The position numbers and the translations under genes were made by a program. Under the pieces are notes generated by a model, which was not told the DNA's origin, ran no database searches, and saw nothing but the letters and a program-made list of their open reading frames with translations. 17,089 nucleotides of DNA from SIG714 sp045629725 (GTDB lineage Bacteria; Bacillota; Clostridia; Oscillospirales; CAG-272): contig JAZQRT010000037.1 in NCBI GenBank assembly GCA_045629725.1, positions 1 to 17,089 on the forward strand, given 5' to 3'. Below, one piece after another: positions 1-6,045 of the stretch; position 1 is the first letter of the stretch; each line of letters opens with the position of its first letter.

Positions 1-271
1 CTGCAAGAATGAGCCCGAGTCCGATCATTATCTTGGCAGGTATTCGGTCGCCGATAAAGCCGTTGATAAGCTGACCTACGGCATAGGTGATGAAATATAC
101 CGATGATGCTCTGCCGAGATATTCGGTGTCGGCAACGCCAAGGTCTATCATGGCGGGGCTGACTGCGCTGAGAATATTTCTTGCAAAGTATACCGCAAGA
201 TATGATATGGAGCAAAGAAGCCCGATGTATAGAGCATTACGAGCTTTTGGATTTAGTTTTAGTGATTTCAT
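1..271 (-). CDS. MFS transporter, N-terminal part (runs off the window)
   Basis: Not closed in this window: 90 codons are readable from ATG at 271-269 down to base 2 without a stop. The start is supported by an AAGGAAG ribosome-binding site seven bases upstream and a consensus promoter at 335-307. The translation has a short cationic N-terminus (MKSLKLNPKAR), then alternating hydrophobic segments, including YIGLLCSISYLAVYFARNIL and VYFITYAVGQLINGFIGDR. The G-x-x-x-D-R signature in the loop after TM2 (GFIGDR) is the hallmark of the Major Facilitator Superfamily. The YFARNILSAVSPAMI stretch resembles the organophosphate:phosphate antiporter branch (GlpT/UhpT type), so an inner-membrane sugar-phosphate or related anion transporter is possible. 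The substrate cannot be fixed from 90 residues. It is transcribed divergently from the NIF3-like gene. Confidence 0.8.
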   Translation of the reverse strand, partial: MKSLKLNPKARNALYIGLLCSISYLAVYFARNILSAVSPAMIDLGVADTEYLGRASSVYFITYAVGQLINGFIGDRIPAKIMIGLGLILA

Positions 272-306
272 GATGTCACTTCCTTATTATCCTGATTAAG
301 AACTAT

Positions 307-335
307 ATTATAACTCCGCTGTTTAGTTTTGTCAA
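307..335 (-). promoter_or_regulatory. SigA-type promoter of the MFS transporter gene
   Basis: On the minus strand TTGACA (335-330) and TATAAT (312-307) are both perfect consensus and are separated by 17 bp. Transcription should start near 300, giving a leader of about 30 nt with an AAGGAAG ribosome-binding site. Confidence 0.8.
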
Positions 336-401
336 TCATAAAAATGAGATAAAGGGTATTTCCCGAATAAAAATATATTACACAAAAAATACAGATACCA
401 T

Positions 402-430
402 TTGACATAAAGGAAAAAAAGTGGTATCAT
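402..430 (+). promoter_or_regulatory. SigA-type promoter of the NIF3-like gene
   Basis: TTGACA (402-407), 17-bp spacer, TATCAT (425-430), with a TGg extended -10 at 422-424. It is back to back with the MFS promoter; about 66 AT-rich bases lie between the two -35 boxes. Confidence 0.7.
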
Positions 431-467
431 TAAATTGATTAAGTTCGTACTGTTATCGGAGGTTATT

Positions 468-1262
468 ATGAATTCAAGAGAAATAATGGAAATGCTTTTC
501 AAGATGGATACAACGGCGAATTATGCACATTCTGCTGACACCTTCAAATCGGGTGATCCCGAAAAGCAGGTGAAAAAGGTTGGAGTTGCAATGTTTCCTT
601 CCTATAAGCTTATAAAAGAGGCAGCCGAGTGGGGCGCAGATCTTTTGGTGGTCCATGAGCCCGTTTACTATAATCACTATGACGTTACGGACAAGCTTCT
701 TGACAATCCTGTTTATATTGCAAAAAATAAGCTTATCACAGAAAGCGGAATGGCAATCTGCAGACTTCATGACCACATGCACCACGCACATCTTGACGTG
801 ATCGCCCTTGGTGAAATGGAGGCGTTGGGACTTGCTTACCGTCATACCGCAAATCCTTATTATGCCGTAAACCGCTTTGAGCTTGAAAATGAGATAACTG
901 CAGGAGAGCTTCTTGACAGGATCAGGACGGTGCTTGGAGTGAAATTTGCTCGTCTTGTGGGCGACCCCGAAAATAAGGTTAAAAATGTTTCCGCGCTTTT
1001 CGGAACACCCGGACACATCGTTGACGAGCTGAACGTAGAGGGAATTGACATGGCGCTTGTGGGCGAAGCCGACGAGTGGAGCACCTGCGAATACGTGAGA
1101 GATATGTCGGACGTGGGGCTTAATAAGTCTATGATAATCATGGGACACTGCGGCTCCGAGCGTGCAGGCATGGTGTGGGTTGAAAAAATGCTTCGCGAAA
1201 AGCTTGCGGGTAAGGATGTAGACATCAAGTATTTCGAGTGCGGAGAGCCCTATTCAAAATAA
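468..1262 (+). CDS. NIF3-like (DUF34/YbgI family) dinuclear metal protein
   Basis: A protein of 264 aa. The start at 468 (MNSREIMEML) is chosen over an upstream TTG at 435 because GGAGG at 458-462 sits five bases before it. The NIF3/DUF34 fold is recognised by metal ligands spread along the chain: VVHEP around His63, the His-rich HDHMHHAHLD stretch at 101-110, and GHCGSERAG near the C-terminus with His227 and Glu231. Family members are toroidal hexamers with a two-metal site. Their reaction is unsettled; GTP cyclohydrolase-like and metal-insertion roles have been proposed. This copy has HEP where many members have a double His, so it belongs to a side branch. It is cytoplasmic, with no signal peptide. 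It is followed 56 bp later by the aldo/keto reductase with no clear terminator, so the two may be co-transcribed. Confidence 0.85.
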   Translation: MNSREIMEMLFKMDTTANYAHSADTFKSGDPEKQVKKVGVAMFPSYKLIKEAAEWGADLLVVHEPVYYNHYDVTDKLLDNPVYIAKNKLITESGMAICRLHDHMHHAHLDVIALGEMEALGLAYRHTANPYYAVNRFELENEITAGELLDRIRTVLGVKFARLVGDPENKVKNVSALFGTPGHIVDELNVEGIDMALVGEADEWSTCEYVRDMSDVGLNKSMIIMGHCGSERAGMVWVEKMLREKLAGKDVDIKYFECGEPYSK

Positions 1263-1318
1263 TAGCTTTAAAATTTTAATAAATAAAATAACTAAGAATA
1301 AACGAAAGGCGGATCGAT

Positions 1319-2260
1319 ATGAAAAAGATCAAACTTGGAAAAACAGACCTTGAAGTTACCGATATGTGTCTTGGAACCATGATGTTCGGCACAACGGTTG
1401 ATGAAAAAAGCGCGCTCTCTGTGCTTGACGCTTATTTTGAACTTGGCGGCAATTTCATTGATACCTCCAACAACTATGCACATTGGGCAGGTACAGGCGA
1501 CGAAAGCGAGATGCTTCTCGGAAAATGGCTTGCGGGACATAAGGCGGACAGAGATAAGCTTGTGATCGCAACAAAGGTTGGATATGACCGCCATGGTCTT
1601 TGCATGGGACTTCACCGCGGCAATATCGAATATTGGATAGACGAGAGTCTGCGTAAACTCGGAACGGATTATATCGATCTTTACTATGCTCACGTTGACG
1701 ATTTTTCCACCCCTCTTGAGGAAACGATGGATACAATGAACGATCTTATCAAAAAGGGTAAGGTACGTGCCATTGGCTGCTCCAACTATTATACTTGGAG
1801 AATTGAAAAGGCAAACGAGTATGCAAGAAAGAATAACATGTCGCCTTTTATGGTAAATCAGGCGAAATATACCTATCTTTTTGCTGAAAGCGGATGTGAA
1901 AAGGAGCTTCCTCTCAATGAGGCTGCCGCTCCCGAAAGGACTTCTTATCTGAGCTATGAGGGAATTCCGCTGGTTGCATATTCCTGTATGCTTGGCGGCG
2001 GTTATGATAACGAGGAAAGGATCCCCGATCAGTACGTTAAGAAGGGAAGATTTGAGACCTTGAAGGCTGTTGCGGCAGAGCTTGGTGTGAAGCCCTCTGC
2101 GGTCAACCTTGCATATATGCAGAATGCCCACAGGATCAAGGGTATGCCCAGAATCATTCCTTTGTTCTCGACCTCAAATCCTCATCACCTTGAGGGAAAT
2201 CTTTCTGCCTGCGATATCGTTCTCACCGACGAGGTGCTCGATAAGCTCCACAAGGCGTGA
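1319..2260 (+). CDS. Aldo/keto reductase
   Basis: A protein of 313 aa, a normal length for a cytosolic NAD(P)H-dependent aldo/keto reductase. The catalytic tetrad is complete: Asp48 (FIDTS), Tyr53 (NNY), Lys86 (ATKVG) and His125 (YAHVDD). The (beta/alpha)8 barrel order is readable, with the early CLGTMMFG strand, the GKVRAIGCSNY block at 147-157, and the late PLFSTSNPHHLEGNL segment where the cofactor phosphate/adenine is normally held. It reduces aldehydes, ketones or sugar-type carbonyls; the substrate is not predictable. AAAGGCGG at 1305-1312 serves as ribosome-binding site. It lies downstream of the NIF3-like gene in the same direction, and the RAYT gene starts only 12 bp after its stop. 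Confidence 0.88.
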   Translation: MKKIKLGKTDLEVTDMCLGTMMFGTTVDEKSALSVLDAYFELGGNFIDTSNNYAHWAGTGDESEMLLGKWLAGHKADRDKLVIATKVGYDRHGLCMGLHRGNIEYWIDESLRKLGTDYIDLYYAHVDDFSTPLEETMDTMNDLIKKGKVRAIGCSNYYTWRIEKANEYARKNNMSPFMVNQAKYTYLFAESGCEKELPLNEAAAPERTSYLSYEGIPLVAYSCMLGGGYDNEERIPDQYVKKGRFETLKAVAAELGVKPSAVNLAYMQNAHRIKGMPRIIPLFSTSNPHHLEGNLSACDIVLTDEVLDKLHKA

Positions 2261-2272
2261 ATAGGCTTTAAA

Positions 2273-2761
2273 ATGGAAGACAAGTTGTCAAAACGCAAAA
2301 ATATAAGGCTTGATAATTACGATTATGGTTCCTGCGGTGCGTATTTTATTACAATATGTACTATAGAAAGACGGAATTTCTTTTGGAACAATGTAGGTGC
2401 GACCACACTTTGTCCGCAAGATATTGAATTATCTGAGTGTGGAAAAATTGTAGATGAGGCTATAAATAATATTTCAATAATATATCCTTCGGTGACTGTT
2501 ATACAATATGTTATCATGCCGGATCATGTCCACTTGTTGTTGATGATAAATGCGGATGAAAACGGACGACCGATGGTCGCCCCTACAATACCTCGGGTAA
2601 TGAAACAGTTGAAAGGGTATGTTACTAAGCGTATTGGTTTTTCTGTTTGGCAAAAATTATATTTTGATCATGTTGTTCGAAATAGAAATGATTTTGAAGA
2701 ATGTGCGAAGTATATCCATGAAAATCCTACGCGGTGGCAATATAGACGATCTAAAAAATAA
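2273..2761 (+). CDS. REP-associated tyrosine transposase (RAYT, Y1/HUH type)
   Basis: A protein of 162 aa in the Y1_Tnp/IS200-like superfamily. The HUH motif is His85-Val-His87 in MPDHVHLLLM, preceded by the AYFITICTIERR strand. The C-terminal block WQKLYFDHVVRN, then AKYIHENPTRW, is typical of RAYTs and not of insertion-sequence TnpA. The nucleophilic Tyr is probably Tyr130 or Tyr147; I cannot decide which. RAYTs cut and move single-stranded REP hairpins. The gene starts 12 bp after the reductase stop with no convincing ribosome-binding site, suggesting coupling or weak expression. A 12-bp-stem terminator follows. Odd: two REP-like elements lie inside the frame (2392-2416 degenerate, 2563-2587 intact), encoding VGATTLCP and GRPMVAPT on either side of the HUH motif. 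Confidence 0.9.
   Translation: MEDKLSKRKNIRLDNYDYGSCGAYFITICTIERRNFFWNNVGATTLCPQDIELSECGKIVDEAINNISIIYPSVTVIQYVIMPDHVHLLLMINADENGRPMVAPTIPRVMKQLKGYVTKRIGFSVWQKLYFDHVVRNRNDFEECAKYIHENPTRWQYRRSKK
2392..2416 (+). repeat. Degenerate REP-like element inside the RAYT gene
   Basis: Begins TGTAGG and ends TTTGTCCG. Eighteen of the last 24 bases match the intact element at 2861-2885, including the GTAG foot and GCGACCA. The 3' half of the hairpin no longer pairs well. It encodes residues 41-48 of the transposase and is in direct orientation to the copy at 2861 and inverted to the copy at 2563. Confidence 0.55.
2563..2587 (-). repeat. Intact REP-like hairpin inside the RAYT gene
   Basis: Read on minus it starts TGTAGGGGCGACCA and ends GGTCGTCCG. 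It is identical over 25 bases to the element at 2861-2885 except for one base in the loop. It has a GTAG foot followed by an 8-pair stem (one G-U) with a three-base loop. On the coding strand it encodes residues 98-105, GRPMVAPT. Confidence 0.8.
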
Positions 2762-2765
2762 ATAT

Positions 2766-2802
2766 AATTGCATAGGGATTTAATAACCCCTATGCAATTT
2801 TT
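2766..2802. terminator. Rho-independent terminator after the RAYT gene
   Basis: A 12-bp perfect stem, AATTGCATAGGG (2766-2777) with CCCTATGCAATT (2788-2799), and a 10-base loop. The plus strand runs into TTTTT at 2798-2802. On minus it is followed by an AT-rich tract, so it may also stop the lysin transcript. Confidence 0.8.
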
Positions 2803-2860
2803 ATAAAAAACACTCTTGTGCACAAAATTGCCCGTGAATTGCCGAATTAACGTTTAAATC

Positions 2861-2885
2861 TGTAGGGGCGACCATTGGTCGTCCG
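2861..2885 (+). repeat. REP-like hairpin downstream of the RAYT gene
   Basis: GTAG foot at 2862-2865, then an imperfect palindrome pairing GGGCGACC with GGTCGTCC (one G-U) around a three-base ATT loop. It is inverted relative to the copy inside the gene at 2563-2587, so the two form a BIME-like inverted pair of about 320 bp. Confidence 0.75.
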
Positions 2886-2966
2886 AAAACAAACACCACG
2901 CACGAATTATCCCACGATTCGCCAAATTAACATCCCCTACCAATATGGCGCGAACACCAAAAACGC
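2886..2966 (-). repeat. Dispersed spacer module shared with the array at 6080-6282
   Basis: Read on minus, 2933-2966 matches 6080-6113 almost base for base (core GTTCGCGCCATATTGGTAGG). The rest, with GATGTTAATTTGGCGAA and a TTTGTTTTCG end, matches 6230-6281. The 250-bp interval 2762-3009 therefore holds a terminator, a REP hairpin and this module; I see no gene in it. Confidence 0.7.
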
Positions 2967-3009
2967 GAAAAGAATAACCTCTCCCTATGGGGGTATACGC
3001 GGCAGGAGG

Positions 3010-3753
3010 CTATTTTTTTGCCCCGAAAATCTTACGGATTATCTTTATAATTTTGCCGATAATTTCAAGAATAGTTGAAATGGTATCGGGGGTGGTTTCG
3101 GGATTTTCTTCAGGAACCTGTGTTTCTGTGTCAACTTGGGGAATTTCATCGATCTTAGGCGGCTCGGTGTCAACTGCAGGCGTATCATCGAGGATGGGTT
3201 CCTTGGAGTAATCCACCCAAGGGAGCTTTCCGTGCTTCGTCCATTTTCTTTCATTATATATATTGGAAGAATTTTGAAGATTTGCAACGGAGGTTATTTG
3301 CACACCGTCGCGCCAGAGGGGGGTACATTCAACGGCAAGTCCGTCGCCTATATAAACTCCGCAGTGATCCTGCATCCAAAGAAATTCACCAATTTCAATG
3401 GTTGAAAAATCATCGCTGACGTCATAGCATTCCTCTATCATTCGGTTTGCTCCGATGTCGGGCACATCGTTTGATTTATACGTCGCGCCGCCGTAATTGG
3501 CGTCGAGATCTCCGTCCCATCCCCAAAAAACGCTCTTGATAAGACAAACGCAGTCAAATCCAAAAACGCAGTTGTCAAGGGATGCTTCTATTTTTGCTTT
3601 GCGGTCGGAGCGGGCATTGTAGGCGTATTTTTTCAGATAACGTTCGTAATTATCCTCTCTGAGATGAGCGCCGAAAGCACCGTAAACGTAGAGAGTGTCC
3701 ACGTTTTCGGCAATATATCGGAGCTTAGCGGTGAAAAAATCAGCTTTAATCAT
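3010..3753 (-). CDS. NlpC/P60-type endolysin with amphipathic C-terminal tail
   Basis: A protein of 247 aa from ATG at 3753-3751, preceded by AAGGAGG nine bases upstream; the longer open frame to 3870 only overlaps the holin gene. Residues 1-182 match the phage-type NlpC/P60 cysteine peptidase/amidase family of gut Clostridia. Catalytic Cys68 lies in GFDCVCLIK, His130 in DHCGVYIGDG, and a third polar residue, probably Glu142, in AVECTP. It should cleave peptide links in peptidoglycan. Residues 185-223 are an Asp/Glu/Pro/Thr-rich linker in place of a usual SH3 or LysM wall-binding domain. Residues 224-247 are a short Ile-rich helix with Lys/Arg on one face, ending KIFGAKK. There is no signal peptide, so release would need the holin encoded just upstream (8-bp overlap). 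Confidence 0.85.
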   Translation of the reverse strand: MIKADFFTAKLRYIAENVDTLYVYGAFGAHLREDNYERYLKKYAYNARSDRKAKIEASLDNCVFGFDCVCLIKSVFWGWDGDLDANYGGATYKSNDVPDIGANRMIEECYDVSDDFSTIEIGEFLWMQDHCGVYIGDGLAVECTPLWRDGVQITSVANLQNSSNIYNERKWTKHGKLPWVDYSKEPILDDTPAVDTEPPKIDEIPQVDTETQVPEENPETTPDTISTILEIIGKIIKIIRKIFGAKK

Positions 3754-4009
3754 CCGTTTTCGCCTCCTTTTCAATAGAGCTTTCAATGGCGTCAAGAGCA
3801 TCCTTGAGTGATGAAAGCGCCGAAGCGTCGATCCTGCCCTCTGTGATGCAGTAAATGATGGAGGGCGCAAGTATCATTGCTGCGGCGGATATCGTTTCCA
3901 CGGTGTCTCCGTCAGCGCCGAGAAGCAGGGCGATACCCGAAATGACTGTGATAAGCGATACGATAAATTTTCTGCTTGTAAGCTTTTTGATAATAGTTTC
4001 TTTGTTCAT
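3746..4009 (-). CDS. Small holin-like membrane protein
   Basis: A protein of 87 aa starting at ATG 4009-4007 with a good AAGGAG site five bases upstream. It has a charged N-terminus (MNKETIIKKLTSRK), two predicted membrane segments at about 15-31 and 37-55 with a short acidic turn (GADGDT) between them, and a charged C-terminal tail rich in Glu/Lys/Asp. Size, two-helix hairpin topology and position directly before an NlpC/P60 endolysin make a phage holin the best call, though there is no catalytic motif to prove it. The stop overlaps the lysin start by 8 bp, so translation is probably coupled. Holins form the membrane lesion that lets the lysin reach the wall. Confidence 0.75.
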   Translation of the reverse strand: MNKETIIKKLTSRKFIVSLITVISGIALLLGADGDTVETISAAAMILAPSIIYCITEGRIDASALSSLKDALDAIESSIEKEAKTDD

Positions 4010-4083
4010 TTTTTCTCCTTTTTTTAGAATAACTTTGTTACACTTTATAATTTCATGCCGAGGTGTGATGCTCGGTCGATAAC

Positions 4084-4112
4084 ATTATACGCGGATGAAA
4101 AGGGAAAAGTAA
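4084..4112 (-). promoter_or_regulatory. Possible promoter of the holin-lysin pair
   Basis: Perfect TATAAT at 4089-4084 on minus, but only a weak -35 (TTACTT, 4112-4107) at 17 bp. The roughly 70-nt leader contains a small hairpin (CCGAG and CTCGG at 4058-4075). Support is moderate at best; the weak -35 would fit a controlled or activator-dependent promoter. Confidence 0.4.
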
Positions 4113-4165
4113 ATGACAAAACTCCCACTATTTTTTCGGTTATCAATAAAATATGCTTGAAAATT

Positions 4166-4222
4166 TCTCGCTTGTTAACAATTACAAGCCTTGATATTGT
4201 CAAAATGCACAAAAAAGCGAGA
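4166..4222. repeat. Inverted repeats between divergent holin and surface-protein genes
   Basis: TCTCGCTT (4166-4173) is repeated inverted as AAGCGAGA (4215-4222), and a perfect palindrome TTGTTAACAA lies at 4172-4181. It is not preserved at the equivalent place upstream of the second surface-protein gene. It could be an operator; nothing in the sequence names the regulator. Confidence 0.3.
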
Positions 4223-4265
4223 TCAAAATCTACAATTTGACGAACCAAAAAAACAAAAAACTCAG

Positions 4266-4294
4266 TTGACAATGTGAACAAAGTGTGTTATAAT
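4266..4294 (+). promoter_or_regulatory. Strong SigA promoter of surface-protein gene 1
   Basis: TTGACA (4266-4271), 17 bp, TATAAT (4289-4294), with a TGt extended -10 and an A-rich tract just upstream (4247-4260) that could act as an UP element. The leader is about 28 nt with GGAGG at 4316-4320. Confidence 0.88.
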
Positions 4295-4328
4295 TCTTAC
4301 ATCAATAAATACTTTGGAGGTATTAAAA

Positions 4329-5021
4329 ATGAAAAAGATTATTTCACTCGCAATCGTTTGCGTTATGATGCTTGGAATGCTTTCTATGGTATCTTTCGCA
4401 GCTCCCGCGGCAATCGGTGAGTCCACAACAACATGGGAAATTTCCGGTACAACATTGACAATCGGCGGAACAGGTGCTATGCCTGATTTCAGAGGATCTG
4501 AAGATTCAAGACCTTGGGTTGGTTCTCTCGAAACAATTACAAAGGTTGTTGTTGAAGACGGTGTTACACACGTTGGTTCTTCTGCTTTCACAAAGATGAC
4601 AGCTGTTACTGAAATTAATTTTGGTAAGGGAGCAACATCTATTGGAATGGATGCTTTCTCATACTGCACAGCTCTTGAAAAGGTAACATTCGGTGCTCCT
4701 GTTGAGAAAATCGGACAGGGTATAGTTTTTGGTTCTTCAAATATTACATCTGTAGTTCTTACAAACCAGACAAAGGAAGAGTTCAAGAAGGTTGCTACAA
4801 TGCCTGATGAAAACGGAAACTATACAATTTCTTACAATTTTGCATTCCCGGATGGATCTTGGGCACAGAGCTTTGATACAGCTGAGTTCACAACAGTAAC
4901 AGTTTCTGACGAGACACCCGATACACCCGATACAGGCGACGCTACAGTAGTTGCAGTTGTATTCGCAACAGTTGCTATCCTTGGTATGGCAGTTGTAGTT
5001 ACAAAGAAGGTTAACGCTTAA
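4329..5021 (+). CDS. Secreted BspA-like leucine-rich-repeat protein 1 with sortase-type tail
   Basis: A protein of 230 aa from ATG 4329, eight bases after GGAGG. Signal peptide at 1-24, cleavage likely after VSFA. Residues 35-145 show the BspA/LRR_5 pattern seen in clostridial surface proteins: WEISGTTLTIGGTGAMPDF, PW, then VVVEDGVTHVGSSAF, TEINFGKGATSIGMDAF and KVTFGAPVEKIGQG repeats. Residues 190-204 are an acidic Thr/Pro linker ending TPDTGD, followed by a hydrophobic stretch (205-224) and a KK tail. The xPxTG-membrane-Lys layout marks a sortase substrate with Thr in place of Leu; a simple membrane anchor is the alternative. Codon use is strongly biased (Thr almost always ACA) and the promoter is near perfect, both pointing to high expression. 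The partner is unknown; BspA-like proteins often bind host or cell surfaces. Confidence 0.85.
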   Translation: MKKIISLAIVCVMMLGMLSMVSFAAPAAIGESTTTWEISGTTLTIGGTGAMPDFRGSEDSRPWVGSLETITKVVVEDGVTHVGSSAFTKMTAVTEINFGKGATSIGMDAFSYCTALEKVTFGAPVEKIGQGIVFGSSNITSVVLTNQTKEEFKKVATMPDENGNYTISYNFAFPDGSWAQSFDTAEFTTVTVSDETPDTPDTGDATVVAVVFATVAILGMAVVVTKKVNA

Positions 5022-5056
5022 TTTGTAAAAATTACTTAAAGGTAATTAATTAAATT

Positions 5057-5084
5057 ACCCACTCCCAATCGGGAGTGGGTTTTG
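5057..5084 (+). terminator. Terminator of surface-protein gene 1
   Basis: Ten-bp perfect stem ACCCACTCCC / GGGAGTGGGT, loop AATC, then TTTT. Stem and loop are identical to the terminator at 6046. Confidence 0.93.
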
Positions 5085-5203
5085 TTATTTTTATTATTTG
5101 TTTTTCACTTTTGTCAATAAAATGATAAGCCTCTGTTGTTAAAAAGCACAAAAACACGAAAGTAAAATCTCCAATTTGACGAACTAAAAAAACAAAAAAA
5201 TAG

Positions 5204-5232
5204 TTGACAATGTGAACAAAGTGTGTTATAAT
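5204..5232 (+). promoter_or_regulatory. Strong SigA promoter of surface-protein gene 2
   Basis: TTGACA (5204-5209), 17 bp, TATAAT (5227-5232), extended TGt. From the -35 to the start codon it is base-for-base the same as the promoter at 4266, so both genes should be expressed under the same conditions. Confidence 0.88.
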
Positions 5233-5266
5233 TCTTACATCAATAAATACTTTGGAGGTATTAAAA

Positions 5267-6010
5267 ATGAAAAAGATTATTTCACTCGCAATCGTTTGCG
5301 TTCTGATGCTTGGAATGCTTTCTATGGTATCTTTCGCAGAGGATAAGGTTTTTGACCTTGGAAATGGCTTCAAGGGAACAATTTCCGGCACAGTTCTTAC
5401 AGTTACTGGTGAAGGCGAACTTGAATACGCTGGCTATACAGGAAATGATTTCTCAACATGGCCTTGGCATGTTGAAGCATGTTGTGATGATGGCTGCGAT
5501 ATTACATGCCCTGCACAGACAGTAACAAAGGTTGTTGTTGCTGACGGCGTTACAGGAATCAAGACAAGCCGTATTTTCCAGAACTTTGACGCAATGACAG
5601 AAATTGAATTCGGCAAAGATTGCGTAGCTATCCCTGCTGACTGCTTCTCTGGTTGTGCTGCACTTAAGAAAGTAACATTTAACGCAACAATGACATCTAT
5701 TGGTCAGGGCGTTGCTTTTGGAACTACATCTATTGAATCTATCGTGTTGACAAATCAGACAAAGGATGAGTTCAAGACAATTGCTATGGAAAAGCCTTAC
5801 AACTTCAAAGATAATGGTGGCTTTGAGACAGGTCTTGATGTAGCTACTTATACAACAAAGACAGCTTCTGACAACACACCCGATACAGACGACACACCCG
5901 ATACAGACGACACACCCGCTACAGGCGACGCTACAGTAGTTGCAGTTGTATTCGCAACAGTTGCTATCCTTGGTATGGCAGTTGTAGTTACAAAGAAGGT
6001 TAACGCTTAA
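5267..6010 (+). CDS. Secreted BspA-like leucine-rich-repeat protein 2 with sortase-type tail
   Basis: A protein of 247 aa, paralogue of the preceding protein, same start context (GGAGG, ATG 5267). The signal peptide (1-24) differs at one residue, and the last 27 residues, from GDATVV onward, are identical. The middle is diverged but keeps the LRR_5-like strands: KVVVADGVTGI, TEIEFGKDCVAIPADCF, KKVTFNATMTSIGQG. Differences from copy 1: an extra Cys-rich loop, WHVEACCDDGCDITCP (Cys72, 73, 77, 81), and a longer linker built of DDTPDT repeats (18-bp tandem at DNA level) ending in TPATGD at 216-221. A membrane segment and KK tail follow. It is probably wall-anchored by a sortase; the function of the exposed part is unknown. 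Confidence 0.85.
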   Translation: MKKIISLAIVCVLMLGMLSMVSFAEDKVFDLGNGFKGTISGTVLTVTGEGELEYAGYTGNDFSTWPWHVEACCDDGCDITCPAQTVTKVVVADGVTGIKTSRIFQNFDAMTEIEFGKDCVAIPADCFSGCAALKKVTFNATMTSIGQGVAFGTTSIESIVLTNQTKDEFKTIAMEKPYNFKDNGGFETGLDVATYTTKTASDNTPDTDDTPDTDDTPATGDATVVAVVFATVAILGMAVVVTKKVNA

Positions 6011-6045
6011 TTTGTAAAAATTACTTAAAAGTAATTAATTAAATT

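Noticed and set aside
87..299. Plus-strand frame of 70 codons at the window start
   Set aside because: It is antisense to the MFS transporter frame, which has signature motifs, a ribosome-binding site and a consensus promoter.
474..2131. Long minus-strand frames opposite the NIF3-like and aldo/keto reductase genes
   Set aside because: They are mirror frames of genes with complete catalytic motifs; their translations show no domain and have no ribosome-binding sites.
2875..3211. Short plus-strand frames at 2875-3078 and 2987-3211
   Set aside because: The first runs over the dispersed repeat; both run antisense into the end of the lysin gene, with no family resemblance or start signals.
3010..4009. 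Complete prophage
   Set aside because: Only the lysis pair is present; no integrase, att-site duplication or structural genes could be seen.
4172..4181. TTGTTAACAA palindrome as a LexA or other named operator
   Set aside because: It does not fit the clostridial LexA pattern, is not repeated at the second surface gene, and short AT-rich palindromes are common here.
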